In this document: one piece after another, positions 33,665 to 41,573 of the stretch | Layout of the letters: the number at the start of each line of letters is the position of its first letter | Position numbering within the stretch: the first letter of the stretch is position 1 | Assembly: GCF_003663845.1 (NCBI RefSeq) | Contig: NZ_RCCA01000004.1 | Span: 62,001-126,000 of the forward strand | Length of the DNA: 64,000 nucleotides | From: Chryseobacterium sp. 7 | GTDB lineage: Bacteria; Bacteroidota; Bacteroidia; Flavobacteriales; Weeksellaceae | Reading direction: 5' to 3' | Position numbers and translations under genes: made by a program | Notes under the pieces: model-generated | What the model was told of the DNA's origin: nothing | The model's input: the letters and a program-made list of their open reading frames with translations, nothing else | Database searches by the model: none

Positions 33665-34135
33665 ATGGCAAGCTATGTAACTAAAGAGGGCCTAGAGAAA
33701 ATGAAAGCTGAGCTGGAACAGTTGGAAACTGTGGAGAGACCAAAAATTACTCAGCAGATCGCAGAAGCAAGAGACAAAGGAGATTTGTCTGAAAATGCAG
33801 AATACGATGCGGCTAAAGAGGCTCAGGGAATGCTTGAAATGAGGATTTCTAAGCTGAAAGACGTGATCTCTACTTCTAAAATTATAGACGAAAGCCAATT
33901 AGATACTTCAAAAGTTTCCATTCTGACAACAGTGAAACTTAAAAATAATGCTACCAAGCAAGAACAGGTATTTACATTGGTACCGGATAACGAAAGCGAC
34001 CTGAAAACAGGGAAAATCTCTGTAAACACTCCTATTGCAAAAGGTTTGTTAGGAAAAGTTATTGGCGAAACGGCTGAAATTACTTTACCGAACGGAAACA
34101 AACTGTCTTTCGAAGTATTAGACATCTCTTTATAG
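33665..34135 (+). CDS. greA: Transcription elongation factor GreA
   Basis: A 156-residue factor that rescues backtracked RNA polymerase. The N-terminal coiled coil (residues 1-75) has YVTKEGLEKMKAELEQL and the basic-acidic tip ARDKGDLSENAEYDAAKEAQ with the conserved D and E. The C-terminal FKBP-like domain contains ISVNTPIAKGLLGKVIGETA. Length matches the family. It forms an operon with the HIT protein 53 bases downstream. Confidence 0.96.
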   Translation: MASYVTKEGLEKMKAELEQLETVERPKITQQIAEARDKGDLSENAEYDAAKEAQGMLEMRISKLKDVISTSKIIDESQLDTSKVSILTTVKLKNNATKQEQVFTLVPDNESDLKTGKISVNTPIAKGLLGKVIGETAEITLPNGNKLSFEVLDISL

Positions 34136-34188
34136 TCTGATACCTGTTTCATTTCTAACTTCTGATATCTAACCTAACTTCCAATAAA

Positions 34189-34578
34189 ATGAGCACTATA
34201 TTCACAAAAATCATCAATGGCGAGATTCCTTCTTATAAAATTGCAGAAGACGAAAACTTTATGGCGTTCTTAGATGCAATGCCTTTGGTGAAAGGACATA
34301 CTTTAGTAGTCCCTAAAAAAGAAGTGGATTTGATTTTTGATCTTGAAAGTGAAGAATACAAAAACCTTTGGGGATTTGCCCAAGAGGTAGCCAAGAAGAT
34401 CAAAACTGCAATTCCATGTGTAAGAGTGGGAGTAGCAGTGGTAGGACTTGAAGTTCCTCATGCACATATCCATCTTATTCCTTTAAATAAGATTGAAGAC
34501 ATGAATTTCAGAAATGAAAGATTAAAATTAACGAACGAAGAATATACAGAGATTCAAAACTCAATTATTAATTCTTAA
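34189..34578 (+). CDS. HIT-family nucleotide-binding protein
   Basis: A 129-residue histidine-triad protein of the HinT/Fhit-like group. It starts MSTIFTKIINGEIPSYKIAE, and the triad is HAHIHLIPL near residue 90-96. Typical activity is hydrolysis of adenosine phosphoramidates or acyl-AMP in the cytosol. It follows greA, as in many Bacteroidota, and ends at a terminator before clpX. Confidence 0.93.
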   Translation: MSTIFTKIINGEIPSYKIAEDENFMAFLDAMPLVKGHTLVVPKKEVDLIFDLESEEYKNLWGFAQEVAKKIKTAIPCVRVGVAVVGLEVPHAHIHLIPLNKIEDMNFRNERLKLTNEEYTEIQNSIINS

Positions 34579-34589
34579 AAAATCAGAAG

Positions 34590-34622
34590 ATCGTAAAAAA
34601 GTAATTTTTTACGATTTTCTTT
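34590..34622 (+). terminator. Intrinsic terminator after the HIT gene
   Basis: ATCGTAAAAAA (34590-34600) and TTTTTTACGAT (34605-34615) form an 11-base stem with GTAA loop, followed by a T-rich tail. Confidence 0.85.
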
Positions 34623-34647
34623 AACATATACATATATATTATATCAT

Positions 34648-35835
34648 ATGAATTCTAACCAATGTTCTTTCTGTGGCAGAAAAAGAAATGAAGTACAGAT
34701 GCTGATTTCTGGCCAGAATGGTTTTATTTGTGAAAATTGTATAGAGCAGGCACATGCTATTGTAAAAGATGGCGCATCTAAAAAAGAATATTCACCTGCC
34801 GACAGTATGGAAGAGCTTAAAAAGCCGAAAGAGATCAAAGAATTTCTCGATCAGTATGTGATTGGGCAGGATCAGGCAAAAAAGCAGCTTTCCATTGCTG
34901 TATATAACCATTATAAAAGATTGCTCCACGCTCAGGACGAAAACAGAGAGGTGGAACTTGAAAAATCTAATATTATTATGATAGGAGAGACGGGAACGGG
35001 TAAAACGCTCCTGGCAAAAACTATCGCAAGAGAGCTTAATGTTCCTTTCTGTATTGTGGATGCTACTATCTTAACAGAAGCAGGATATGTAGGAGAAGAT
35101 GTGGAAAGCATCTTGTCCAGACTTCTGATGGTGGCAGATTACGATGTGGAAAAAGCAGAAAAAGGAATTGTTTTTATTGATGAGATTGATAAAATCGCAA
35201 GAAAATCAGATAATCCAAGTATTACAAGAGACGTTTCCGGAGAAGGAGTACAGCAGGGATTGCTGAAACTGTTAGAAGGAAGCATCGTAAACGTTCCGCC
35301 GCAAGGAGGAAGAAAACATCCGGACCAGAAATATATTCAGGTAAATACTCAGAATATATTGTTCATTGCCGGAGGAGCTTTTGACGGAATCAAAGAAATC
35401 ATCGAAAGAAGAATGAACAAGCAGGCGATAGGTTTCAGCTCCGAAAAAATAAACAAAACAGACGAAGACGAATATATATTAACAAATATTAATGCAATAG
35501 ACCTTCGTACGTTCGGATTAATTCCAGAACTTTTAGGAAGATTTCCAATCATCACTTATCTCGATAAACTCACGAAAGAGACCTTGGTAAGAATTATGAA
35601 AGAACCAAAAAATTCAATCGTGAATCAATTTGTGGAACTTTTCAAGATGGATGGCACAGATTTGGTAATAACGGATGGTGCAATCGAGAGAATTGTAGAG
35701 GAAACTATTGAGAAAGGATTAGGCGCCAGAGGGCTTCGAGGGACTACCGAAAAAGTTCTAGAAGACTACATGTTTTCAATAGGAGAGGACAAGGAGATCA
35801 TACTAACGGAAGATAATGTTTTGATTAATAGGTAA
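34648..35835 (+). CDS. clpX: ATP-dependent Clp protease ATP-binding subunit ClpX
   Basis: A 395-residue AAA+ unfoldase that feeds proteins to ClpP. The N-terminal zinc-binding domain has four cysteines (C6, C9, C28, C31). Walker A is GETGTGKT and Walker [10 protein letters not shown]; sensor and pore motifs (GYVGEDVE, the pore loop; [19 protein letters not shown]) are in place. Slightly shorter than E. coli ClpX (424) but normal for Bacteroidota. Here it is not linked to clpP; it stands alone after the greA-HIT terminator. Confidence 0.96.
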   Translation: MNSNQCSFCGRKRNEVQMLISGQNGFICENCIEQAHAIVKDGASKKEYSPADSMEELKKPKEIKEFLDQYVIGQDQAKKQLSIAVYNHYKRLLHAQDENREVELEKSNIIMIGETGTGKTLLAKTIARELNVPFCIVDATILTEAGYVGEDVESILSRLLMVADYDVEKAEKGIVFIDEIDKIARKSDNPSITRDVSGEGVQQGLLKLLEGSIVNVPPQGGRKHPDQKYIQVNTQNILFIAGGAFDGIKEIIERRMNKQAIGFSSEKINKTDEDEYILTNINAIDLRTFGLIPELLGRFPIITYLDKLTKETLVRIMKEPKNSIVNQFVELFKMDGTDLVITDGAIERIVEETIEKGLGARGLRGTTEKVLEDYMFSIGEDKEIILTEDNVLINR

Positions 35836-35909
35836 AAATATTTTTTTTTCTGAAAAAAAATAATACCTTTGCAGTTAAAGATTGTATTAACACACAAATA
35901 ATTTATACA

Positions 35910-37886
35910 ATGAGAAAAAGTTTATTTGCTATAGGTCTTTTAGCAATTAGTTATTCTGTTCAGGCGCAGATACTTTGTCATGTTGACGCTAATGCTAATA
36001 TGTATGTGAGTGAGGGCACCCTAGTTTATAGTGGTGGAGGTGTACAAACAAAAGCTAATGGTATTTTGGATGTACATGGAAATATTATGGTTGTAGGATC
36101 TGGTTCAGATGCTTTTAAGACAATTGATGCTGCCGGTGCAGATAAAACCGATGGTGGAAATATTCTTTTAAGACTTAATACTCCTGGTACCTTTGCAACT
36201 TCTACATATGGGCAGTTGTACATTGACGGAATTTCCCAGTCTAATATCACAGGTATTGTAACCAAAGAATACAGAACACCAAGTAATGGTAGTGGTAACT
36301 ATTTTCAACAGGTAGCTTTACCTTTCAGTGGTAAGGCGCTAAGTACTTTATCTACTGAAGTAGGTAAAACTTTCAATACCGGAAGATATAGCAACCCAAT
36401 CTTACAATGGGACAATGCTAACGCTGTTTCTAAGCACTTTACAAGTTTAGCTACTACAACTACAGATCCTTCAGGATATTATATGCTAAAGGTTACCGGT
36501 AATGACTGGAACCCAAGTGCTCCTGCTGGTGCAGCAACCGTATATAATATTAACGGAAGACCCAATGCACCGTATGCTGCTCCTGTAGCACTACAAAATG
36601 CAGGGAAATCTAATATCGGAGCTTCTAATGTTGTTTTCGGAACTAATGGTAACGCTGTGAACTCTTATAACGAGAAGTATAATACTTATCTTGATGACAG
36701 TTTTGAGTTTACTACAAGTCCATGGGCTGGAACATTCGGGCAAAACTGGTATCAGTTCGGAAACCCTTACCTTACCAATTTAGATTTATCTAATATCGGA
36801 TATACTGAGAATGGTACAGGGTCTGACGGAAATGTTGTGAGTAACATTTTGGGTATTGAATATAACCCAGGTACAGTTACTACTCTTCCATCTGGTTCTA
36901 CTTATGCTACAGGTGCTCAAGTGGTTACTTTCTTTCCTTCAGGTGACGGATATGCTTTGGCAGCTGGTGACGTAGATAAGGTTGTTATCAAACCTATGCA
37001 GTCATTTAAAATAAAGCTAAGAAACAATACTGCTCAGACTTTGAACTTTAATACATTAAGAAGATTCAATTCTACAGCAAGAGCAGCAGCAACTAATTAT
37101 AGTGTAACCGCTGCTAAAATGGCTAATGGCAAAACTGCAAGCAACACAATAAAACAGCTTGGAGTAATTGGTTTGGATGCTAATGGAAAAGAAATTGGAA
37201 GAACATATTATGTTGTTTCTCCAAGTTTAACAACAGGACACCAAATTTCAGCAGCAACTTCAGTTCAGTCTTCAGCAGGTTCTGGCCTTATGGGTACATC
37301 TGAAGAGGCATTGAACGGAGGATATGATAATACATATAAAGATAGCTATTGGTTGTATATCAACGAGGCTAATGAAGATAACTTCCAAGGTAAAAATATT
37401 AAGTTAAGAAACTTCTACGATCAGGTGAAGTCTTATAAGTTTGAAATCAGAGAAAATACTGAGTTAATTCCAAATGGAGCACACCAGTTATCTTCAGGAA
37501 TCGGTTTCTACTATAAAGCAGAAAATGGTAATCTAATTGAAGCTAAGCAAGGAGATACTGTACCTGTAACAAATATGGAAGCTAACTTATATTATGGAGA
37601 ACCAAGTAATCTTACTCTAGCAACAGATAAGACTACTCCTAAAACTTCTAATACTCTAGTGGTTTATAATTCAGCAATTTCAAACTATATTGTTAGATTT
37701 GATCCAAGCTGGAAAAAAGCAGACATTCAAGTTTATGATATGAGCGGTAAACTGGTAATCTCTAAAAAGGCGGTTGAAACAACCAGAGATTTTGTAATCG
37801 AGCTAGATGGCTCAGTTAAAAATTCATATGTTGTAAAAATCGTTTCTGATAAAGGAGAAACTGTTAACACTAAAATCTTAAAATAA
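35910..37886 (+). CDS. Large secreted protein with T9SS type C-like sorting tail
   Basis: A 658-residue exported protein. The signal peptide ends near VQAQ (residue 20). The body is a long beta-rich passenger (repeated G, N, T and S; PSNGSGNYFQQVALPFSGKA; WYQFGNPYLTNLDLSNIGYT) that recalls flavobacterial surface proteins of unknown role. The C-terminal 80 residues (SNTLVVYNSAISNYIVRFDP, then IQVYDMSGKLVIS and VVKIVSDKGETVNTKILK) fit a type IX sorting domain of type C. A -7 element TACCTTTG is at 35864-35871. It heads an operon with a tiny membrane protein. Confidence 0.85.
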   Translation: MRKSLFAIGLLAISYSVQAQILCHVDANANMYVSEGTLVYSGGGVQTKANGILDVHGNIMVVGSGSDAFKTIDAAGADKTDGGNILLRLNTPGTFATSTYGQLYIDGISQSNITGIVTKEYRTPSNGSGNYFQQVALPFSGKALSTLSTEVGKTFNTGRYSNPILQWDNANAVSKHFTSLATTTTDPSGYYMLKVTGNDWNPSAPAGAATVYNINGRPNAPYAAPVALQNAGKSNIGASNVVFGTNGNAVNSYNEKYNTYLDDSFEFTTSPWAGTFGQNWYQFGNPYLTNLDLSNIGYTENGTGSDGNVVSNILGIEYNPGTVTTLPSGSTYATGAQVVTFFPSGDGYALAAGDVDKVVIKPMQSFKIKLRNNTAQTLNFNTLRRFNSTARAAATNYSVTAAKMANGKTASNTIKQLGVIGLDANGKEIGRTYYVVSPSLTTGHQISAATSVQSSAGSGLMGTSEEALNGGYDNTYKDSYWLYINEANEDNFQGKNIKLRNFYDQVKSYKFEIRENTELIPNGAHQLSSGIGFYYKAENGNLIEAKQGDTVPVTNMEANLYYGEPSNLTLATDKTTPKTSNTLVVYNSAISNYIVRFDPSWKKADIQVYDMSGKLVISKKAVETTRDFVIELDGSVKNSYVVKIVSDKGETVNTKILK

Positions 37887-37891
37887 ACCAC

Positions 37892-38116
37892 ATGAAGACT
37901 ATTAATAAACTAGCACTGGCATTTTTCTTATTTGTTGTATCTTTGGCATATGCTGATACTATGCCACAGCCAGCAATCCCAGGGGGAGGAGGTAACGGAG
38001 GTAATGGTACAGGACAACCCGCTTCACCCATTGATATGTATGTATATGTACTTGGTATCGTAGCAATTGGATTTATTGTTTACTTTACAAAAAAGTATAA
38101 AAGCGTAAAAGCATAA
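37892..38116 (+). CDS. Tiny secreted glycine-rich protein with C-terminal membrane span
   Basis: A 74-residue protein: signal peptide (to about LAYA, residue 21), a Pro/Gly-rich linker (QPAIPGGGGNGGNGTGQPAS), and one membrane span (MYVYVLGIVAIGFIVYFTKK) with a short basic tail. It begins 6 bases after the T9SS type C gene. The layout, a flexible linker then a span with C-terminal positive charges, looks like a small anchor. I have seen similar small proteins after T9SS cargo genes in this group, but no function is established. Confidence 0.7.
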   Translation: MKTINKLALAFFLFVVSLAYADTMPQPAIPGGGGNGGNGTGQPASPIDMYVYVLGIVAIGFIVYFTKKYKSVKA

Positions 38117-38136
38117 AATTTTATTAAAATAACAGT

Positions 38137-38167
38137 AAACTCTCTGATTAATCAGAGAGTTTTTTTA
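38137..38167 (+). terminator. Intrinsic terminator, 26-base perfect palindrome
   Basis: AAACTCTCTGATT and its exact complement AATCAGAGAGTTT (38137-38162) run directly into a T-rich tract. It separates the T9SS cargo operon from the TlpA-like gene; only 15 bases remain before the next ATG, so the latter may depend on readthrough or a promoter inside the operon. Confidence 0.85.
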
Positions 38168-38177
38168 TTTTTACTCT

Positions 38178-39470
38178 ATGAAAAAGATTTATACGCTATC
38201 TGCAGTTTTGGCTGCATTTGCTCTGCAGGCTCAGTTTACAATTACTATTCAGACTCCGGCAGATTTTAAAGATCAGGACGCTATTCTATATACATTAAAC
38301 GGTTCGAAAGATATTATTGTTACTAAAGAAAAAAGTAAGAATAGTACTTGGACTTTTAAATATCCCAGCAATTATATGGGAATGATGAAGGTCTATTTCC
38401 CTGGTTCGAATAACACTGTGAGCTTTATTTCTGAAAATAAGGATGTCAACTTTAAGCTGGATATCCAGAATAATAAAGTGAAAGATGTTGCTTATCTGGA
38501 TGAAGCCAACAATCTGATGAGCAAACAACAGGAGGGTTCGCAAAAGAAAGAACTTATTTTGCCGGCTTTGTCGCAGATTAAAGAGTATTATAAAGATAAT
38601 ACAGACTTTGGAAAAGCTCTGAAGACTGAGATTGACAGACTTTCTGGTAACTCAGGTTCTATTGACGCAGCTCAGCATCCGTTCATTTCATATTATAATA
38701 CGAATTACAGCAAGTTTCTCTCTAATTCACCTGATTCAACCAAAAAAGTGAATCAGGAGGAAATTATTAACTTTCTGGATAAGTCTGGGGATATGTTAGA
38801 AAGCTCATCATTATTAAGACCTATATTGGTAGCTTATCTGAACTCTGGAGGCAACACCAATGTTACAAAATCTGTTGATGCATTGTTAGACCGCTTAAAA
38901 GTGGAGACTCCAAGAGGGCAGACTGTATTGTCTGAACTGATTGATATTTTTGATGTCTATCAGATGGATGAATATAAGACTAAATATTTGGGGCTTGCCA
39001 AGAATCTTAAATGTACCATTACTGAAAGACTTGCTTCTACATTGAAGGCGAATGCAAACATTGAAATGGGCGCTGCTTTCCCGAATTATAAGTTCCAGTC
39101 ACCTGTAAATACGACAGCGAAATCTTTATATGATATTAAGGCAGATAAGAAGGTTGTTGTATTCTGGTCTTCCACATGCTCGCACTGTGAAAGTGAATTG
39201 CCGAAGCTTCTTGAGAAATACAATGATTTGAAATCAAAAAATATTCAGGTTGTAGGGTTGTCTTTAGATGTAGATAAAGATTCTTATACTAAAAAAATTG
39301 CCGCATTTCCTTGGGTGAATGATTCCGAATTGAGAGGTTGGAACAGTAGTTATACAGATACGTACAATATTCATGCAACACCAACATATTTTATTTTGGA
39401 TGCTAACAATAAGATTATCAGCAAACCAGACCATGTTGGCGATGTTTTGGAATATTTTAAGTTAAAATAA
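38178..39470 (+). CDS. TlpA-like thiol-disulfide oxidoreductase
   Basis: A 430-residue periplasmic protein. Signal peptide to about LQAQ (residue 19), an N-terminal DUF4369-like beta domain, a central helical region, and a C-terminal thioredoxin domain with active site FWSSTCSHCESELPKLL (C334 and C337) and cis-Pro region HATPTYFILD. Such proteins reduce or exchange disulfides in exported proteins. No typical promoter was found in the short gap from the upstream terminator. It is followed by tRNA on the same strand. Confidence 0.9.
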   Translation: MKKIYTLSAVLAAFALQAQFTITIQTPADFKDQDAILYTLNGSKDIIVTKEKSKNSTWTFKYPSNYMGMMKVYFPGSNNTVSFISENKDVNFKLDIQNNKVKDVAYLDEANNLMSKQQEGSQKKELILPALSQIKEYYKDNTDFGKALKTEIDRLSGNSGSIDAAQHPFISYYNTNYSKFLSNSPDSTKKVNQEEIINFLDKSGDMLESSSLLRPILVAYLNSGGNTNVTKSVDALLDRLKVETPRGQTVLSELIDIFDVYQMDEYKTKYLGLAKNLKCTITERLASTLKANANIEMGAAFPNYKFQSPVNTTAKSLYDIKADKKVVVFWSSTCSHCESELPKLLEKYNDLKSKNIQVVGLSLDVDKDSYTKKIAAFPWVNDSELRGWNSSYTDTYNIHATPTYFILDANNKIISKPDHVGDVLEYFKLK

Positions 39471-39472
39471 TT

Positions 39473-39502
39473 TTGGAGGTAAAGAAATATTTTCTATATT
39501 TG
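39473..39502 (+). promoter_or_regulatory. tRNA promoter
   Basis: TTG (39473-39475), exactly 19 bases, then TATATTTG (39495-39502). It matches the Bacteroidota consensus perfectly and lies 12 bases before the tRNA. Confidence 0.88.
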
Positions 39503-39514
39503 CACCACCAAAAC

Positions 39515-39588
39515 GGCGAGGTAGCTCAGTTGGTTAGAGCGCAGGATTCATAACCCTGAGGTCACGGGTTCAATTCCCGTCTTCGCTA
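39515..39588 (+). tRNA. tRNA with CAT anticodon (tRNA-Met, elongator type)
   Basis: A 74-base cloverleaf with GGCGAGG/CTTCGCT acceptor stem (two G-U pairs), D-loop AGCTCAGTTGGTTAGAGC, anticodon loop TTCATAA and T-arm ending GGGTTCAATTCCC. The first base pair is G-U and the anticodon stem lacks three G-C pairs, so it is not the initiator. A CAT tRNA may also be the lysidine-modified tRNA-Ile2; the sequence does not exclude this. CCA is not encoded. Confidence 0.93.
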
Positions 39589-39592
39589 CAAT

Positions 39593-39630
39593 AAACCGCA
39601 ATCATTGATTTAATGATTGCGGTTTTTCTT
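39593..39630 (+). terminator. Intrinsic terminator of the tRNA gene
   Basis: AAACCGCAATCATT (39593-39606) and AATGATTGCGGTTT (39612-39625), a perfect 14-base stem, followed by a T-rich tail. Confidence 0.9.
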
Positions 39631-39920
39631 TTTATAAAAATTCTAATTCTATCTTTTCATTTCTATCAATAATGGTCTTCCTATAGAATATTATGGGATA
39701 ATTTCCGTTTTTCTATTGTATCCTATCATTCTCATTCCATCATAACTGACTAGGATTATTATTATCTTCATAATAGCTTTTTGATAGCCTATTTTAGGAC
39801 GATCTGGATTTTTATGTACAAATTGCCTATCTGAGTATTTGAACCCGTATAATAGGGGGTTAAATGAATAATGAAGACATTCTTTTTCCGTTTGAATAAA
39901 AGTTATTAAAATACAGCAAT
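39631..39920. other. Non-coding gap between tRNA and the peptide-export locus
   Basis: About 290 AT-rich bases between converging transcripts. I see no credible open frame, promoter or repeat. Confidence 0.5.
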
Positions 39921-39956
39921 AAAAGAGCCGTCTTACAATCTGTAAAACGGCTTTTG
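39921..39956 (-). terminator. Terminator of the peptide-export operon
   Basis: AAAAGAGCCGTCTTAC (39921-39936) pairs with GTAAAACGGCTTTT with one bulge. On the minus strand it is followed by TCTTTTATT, 20 bases after the HlyD stop. On the plus strand it also has a T-rich tail, so it can work both ways. Confidence 0.7.
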
Positions 39957-39975
39957 TTTTTTTGTATGGTTTTTA

Positions 39976-41272
39976 TCAAACCTGATATCCAAGCAGCTTT
40001 CTAATCTGATAGAAGAATCTTTCAATCAGTCGGAGATCCTGTGTTACAATTTCTGCGCTGCCTCTAAGTTCTTTATCGAATATAAGTGTTTTGTTGTAGC
40101 TCGTTTTTAATCCTTTTGGTAAAACTACATCTACATAATAATTTCCTTTATCATCCGGAATCAGAGAGATGTTCTGTACTTTTCCTTCAATAATACCATA
40201 TTCCTGGAATCTGTAGTTATCTAGTTTAATCAATACTTTTTCACCTGGAATAATCTTTCCTGAGTTGGTGGTAGGAACAGACATTCTGCCTACCAGCTGC
40301 TCTTTGTTTCTAGGAAGAATAGAAAGGATAGGTTCTCCCACTTTTACAAACTGATTCTCGCCAAAAAACTGTTGAAAACTGGCCACACCATCTGTAGATG
40401 ATATAACGAGATAATTCAATTCCCACTGTTTTAACGATTTTCTTAATTGCTCAAGAAGCTGTAAAGTTTGTGAAGAATATGTAATTCTGTCTTTTTCTGT
40501 ATTAATGGCAGTCCCGCTCTTCGTTTATTAAGATTGGAAATTCCTTCATCCATTTGAGAAATGGAGATTTTAAGGTTTTCCAGGTTTTGCTGAGCCTGAA
40601 GATATTTGATTTTTTCGTTCTCAAGTTCCATAGCGGAAATAACCCCTGGTTGAAAAGTTCCTGAGATCTGTTGAAATTTTTCTTAGTCAGATCATATTTA
40701 ATTGACTCTAGATTTTTTTGCTGTTTTAAAGTGGCTATTCTTACTCTATACTCAGAAATACTTTGGTTGGCTGCCAGATTTTCCGGAGCATAAGGTTGTA
40801 ATCTTGTAAAAAGTGCTTCATCCTGAAATGCTTTTGCAAAACTATTGTACTCCCCCTGTAGTTCTCCCAATTTGAATCTTGAAGCCTGGGCAATAGGGAA
40901 GGAGTATAGCTTATCAGGAGTAATGGAATCTATGAGTGTTTTCAGTTCCAGAATGTCTTTATAATTGGCTGCAGACTGCATGACCATAAGGACATCATTC
41001 TTTTTGACTTCCTGATGGTCTTTTATGAATATTTTTTCTATTTTGGAACTTGTTCTTGCCTCTATTTTTTCTGGCGGGTTCTGAGAAGTCACAATAATAG
41101 GAGCCGGTACAAATTCCGGATATTTTATAATGTAGCTCATTAAGAGAATCAGCAGGAGGATAACAAATATCACAGTATTTCCCCAGCGGATCATCCAATG
41201 TGGCGGCTGGGTCAAAATATCCTGTACGCTTTCTGAGCGGAGTTCAATATTGTCTAAAACGTCTTCTTTCAT
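39976..41272 (-). pseudogene. HlyD-family secretion adaptor, broken by two frameshifts
   Basis: Read on the minus strand, this is a membrane-fusion protein of about 432 residues in three frames. Frame one (41272-40650) has a membrane span at residues 30-50 and HlyD coiled-coil sequence ending QELFNQG. One missing base in a C4 run (40643-40646) shifts to MELENEKIKYLQAQQNLENL. A second missing base near the T3 run (40524-40526) shifts to ITYSSQTLQLLEQLRKSLKQ and then VISSTDGVASFQQFFGENQF, the lipoyl/barrel part, to 39976. Both are one-base contractions in homopolymers. If real, export through the ABC transporter would be lost; if sequencing errors, the gene is intact. It would connect the transporter to an outer-membrane channel. 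Confidence 0.85.
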
Positions 41273-41317
41273 TGTTATGTAGTAAAATTTCCCCCAATAT
41301 TTCAGGGGGAATATAAT

Positions 41318-41512
41318 TTAATTAAATGGACAGTTTCCATCATACCATTCAGGAGCTGAAGTATCAGCATCCGGTGGGCACTCAAAGTGCTTTATACGAC
41401 ATGGCACCCAACTGCCAAGACACCAAGATCCGCAACAGTTGTTGCCAGGTAAAACTACCCCTCCACTGACAGCTGTCAGTTCTTTTCTCGAAAGTTTTTT
41501 TAGATTTTTCAT
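41318..41512 (-). CDS. Double-glycine leader precursor peptide with six cysteines
   Basis: A 64-residue peptide. The leader MKNLKKLSRKELTAVSGG (1-18) is a bacteriocin-type double-glycine leader, cut after G18 by C39 peptidases. The 46-residue core has cysteines at positions 26, 27, 31, 38, 45 and 61 (CCGSWCLGSWVPCRIKHFEC and a final DGNCPFN), an even number suited to three disulfides, plus three Trp. It lies between the C39 transporter and the HlyD gene and is the probable cargo. It does not match a class I lanthipeptide arrangement (no dehydratase or cyclase is present). An antibacterial or signalling role is inference. Its upstream region carries a two-block motif also found at 18.8 kb. Confidence 0.85.
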   Translation of the reverse strand: MKNLKKLSRKELTAVSGGVVLPGNNCCGSWCLGSWVPCRIKHFECPPDADTSAPEWYDGNCPFN

Positions 41513-41532
41513 GATGAATATTAGTTTTTAGT

Positions 41533-41563
41533 TTTCCTACTCTATAAGCTTTTCGGATACCGC
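41533..41563 (-). promoter_or_regulatory. Two-block upstream motif of the precursor peptide gene
   Basis: On the minus strand, GCGGTATCCGAAAAGC (41563-41548), 4 bases, then AGAGTAGGAAA (41543-41533), then 20 bases to the ATG. It shares both blocks with 18800-18766. Neither block resembles the normal TTG/TAnnTTTG promoter, so an alternative sigma factor, an activator site or a leader structure are all possible. Confidence 0.5.
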
Positions 41564-41573
41564 TATATGTTGA

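Noticed and set aside
41318-41512. Lanthipeptide precursor
   Set aside because: No dehydratase or cyclase gene is near; the adjacent VKOR-thioredoxin points to disulfides instead.
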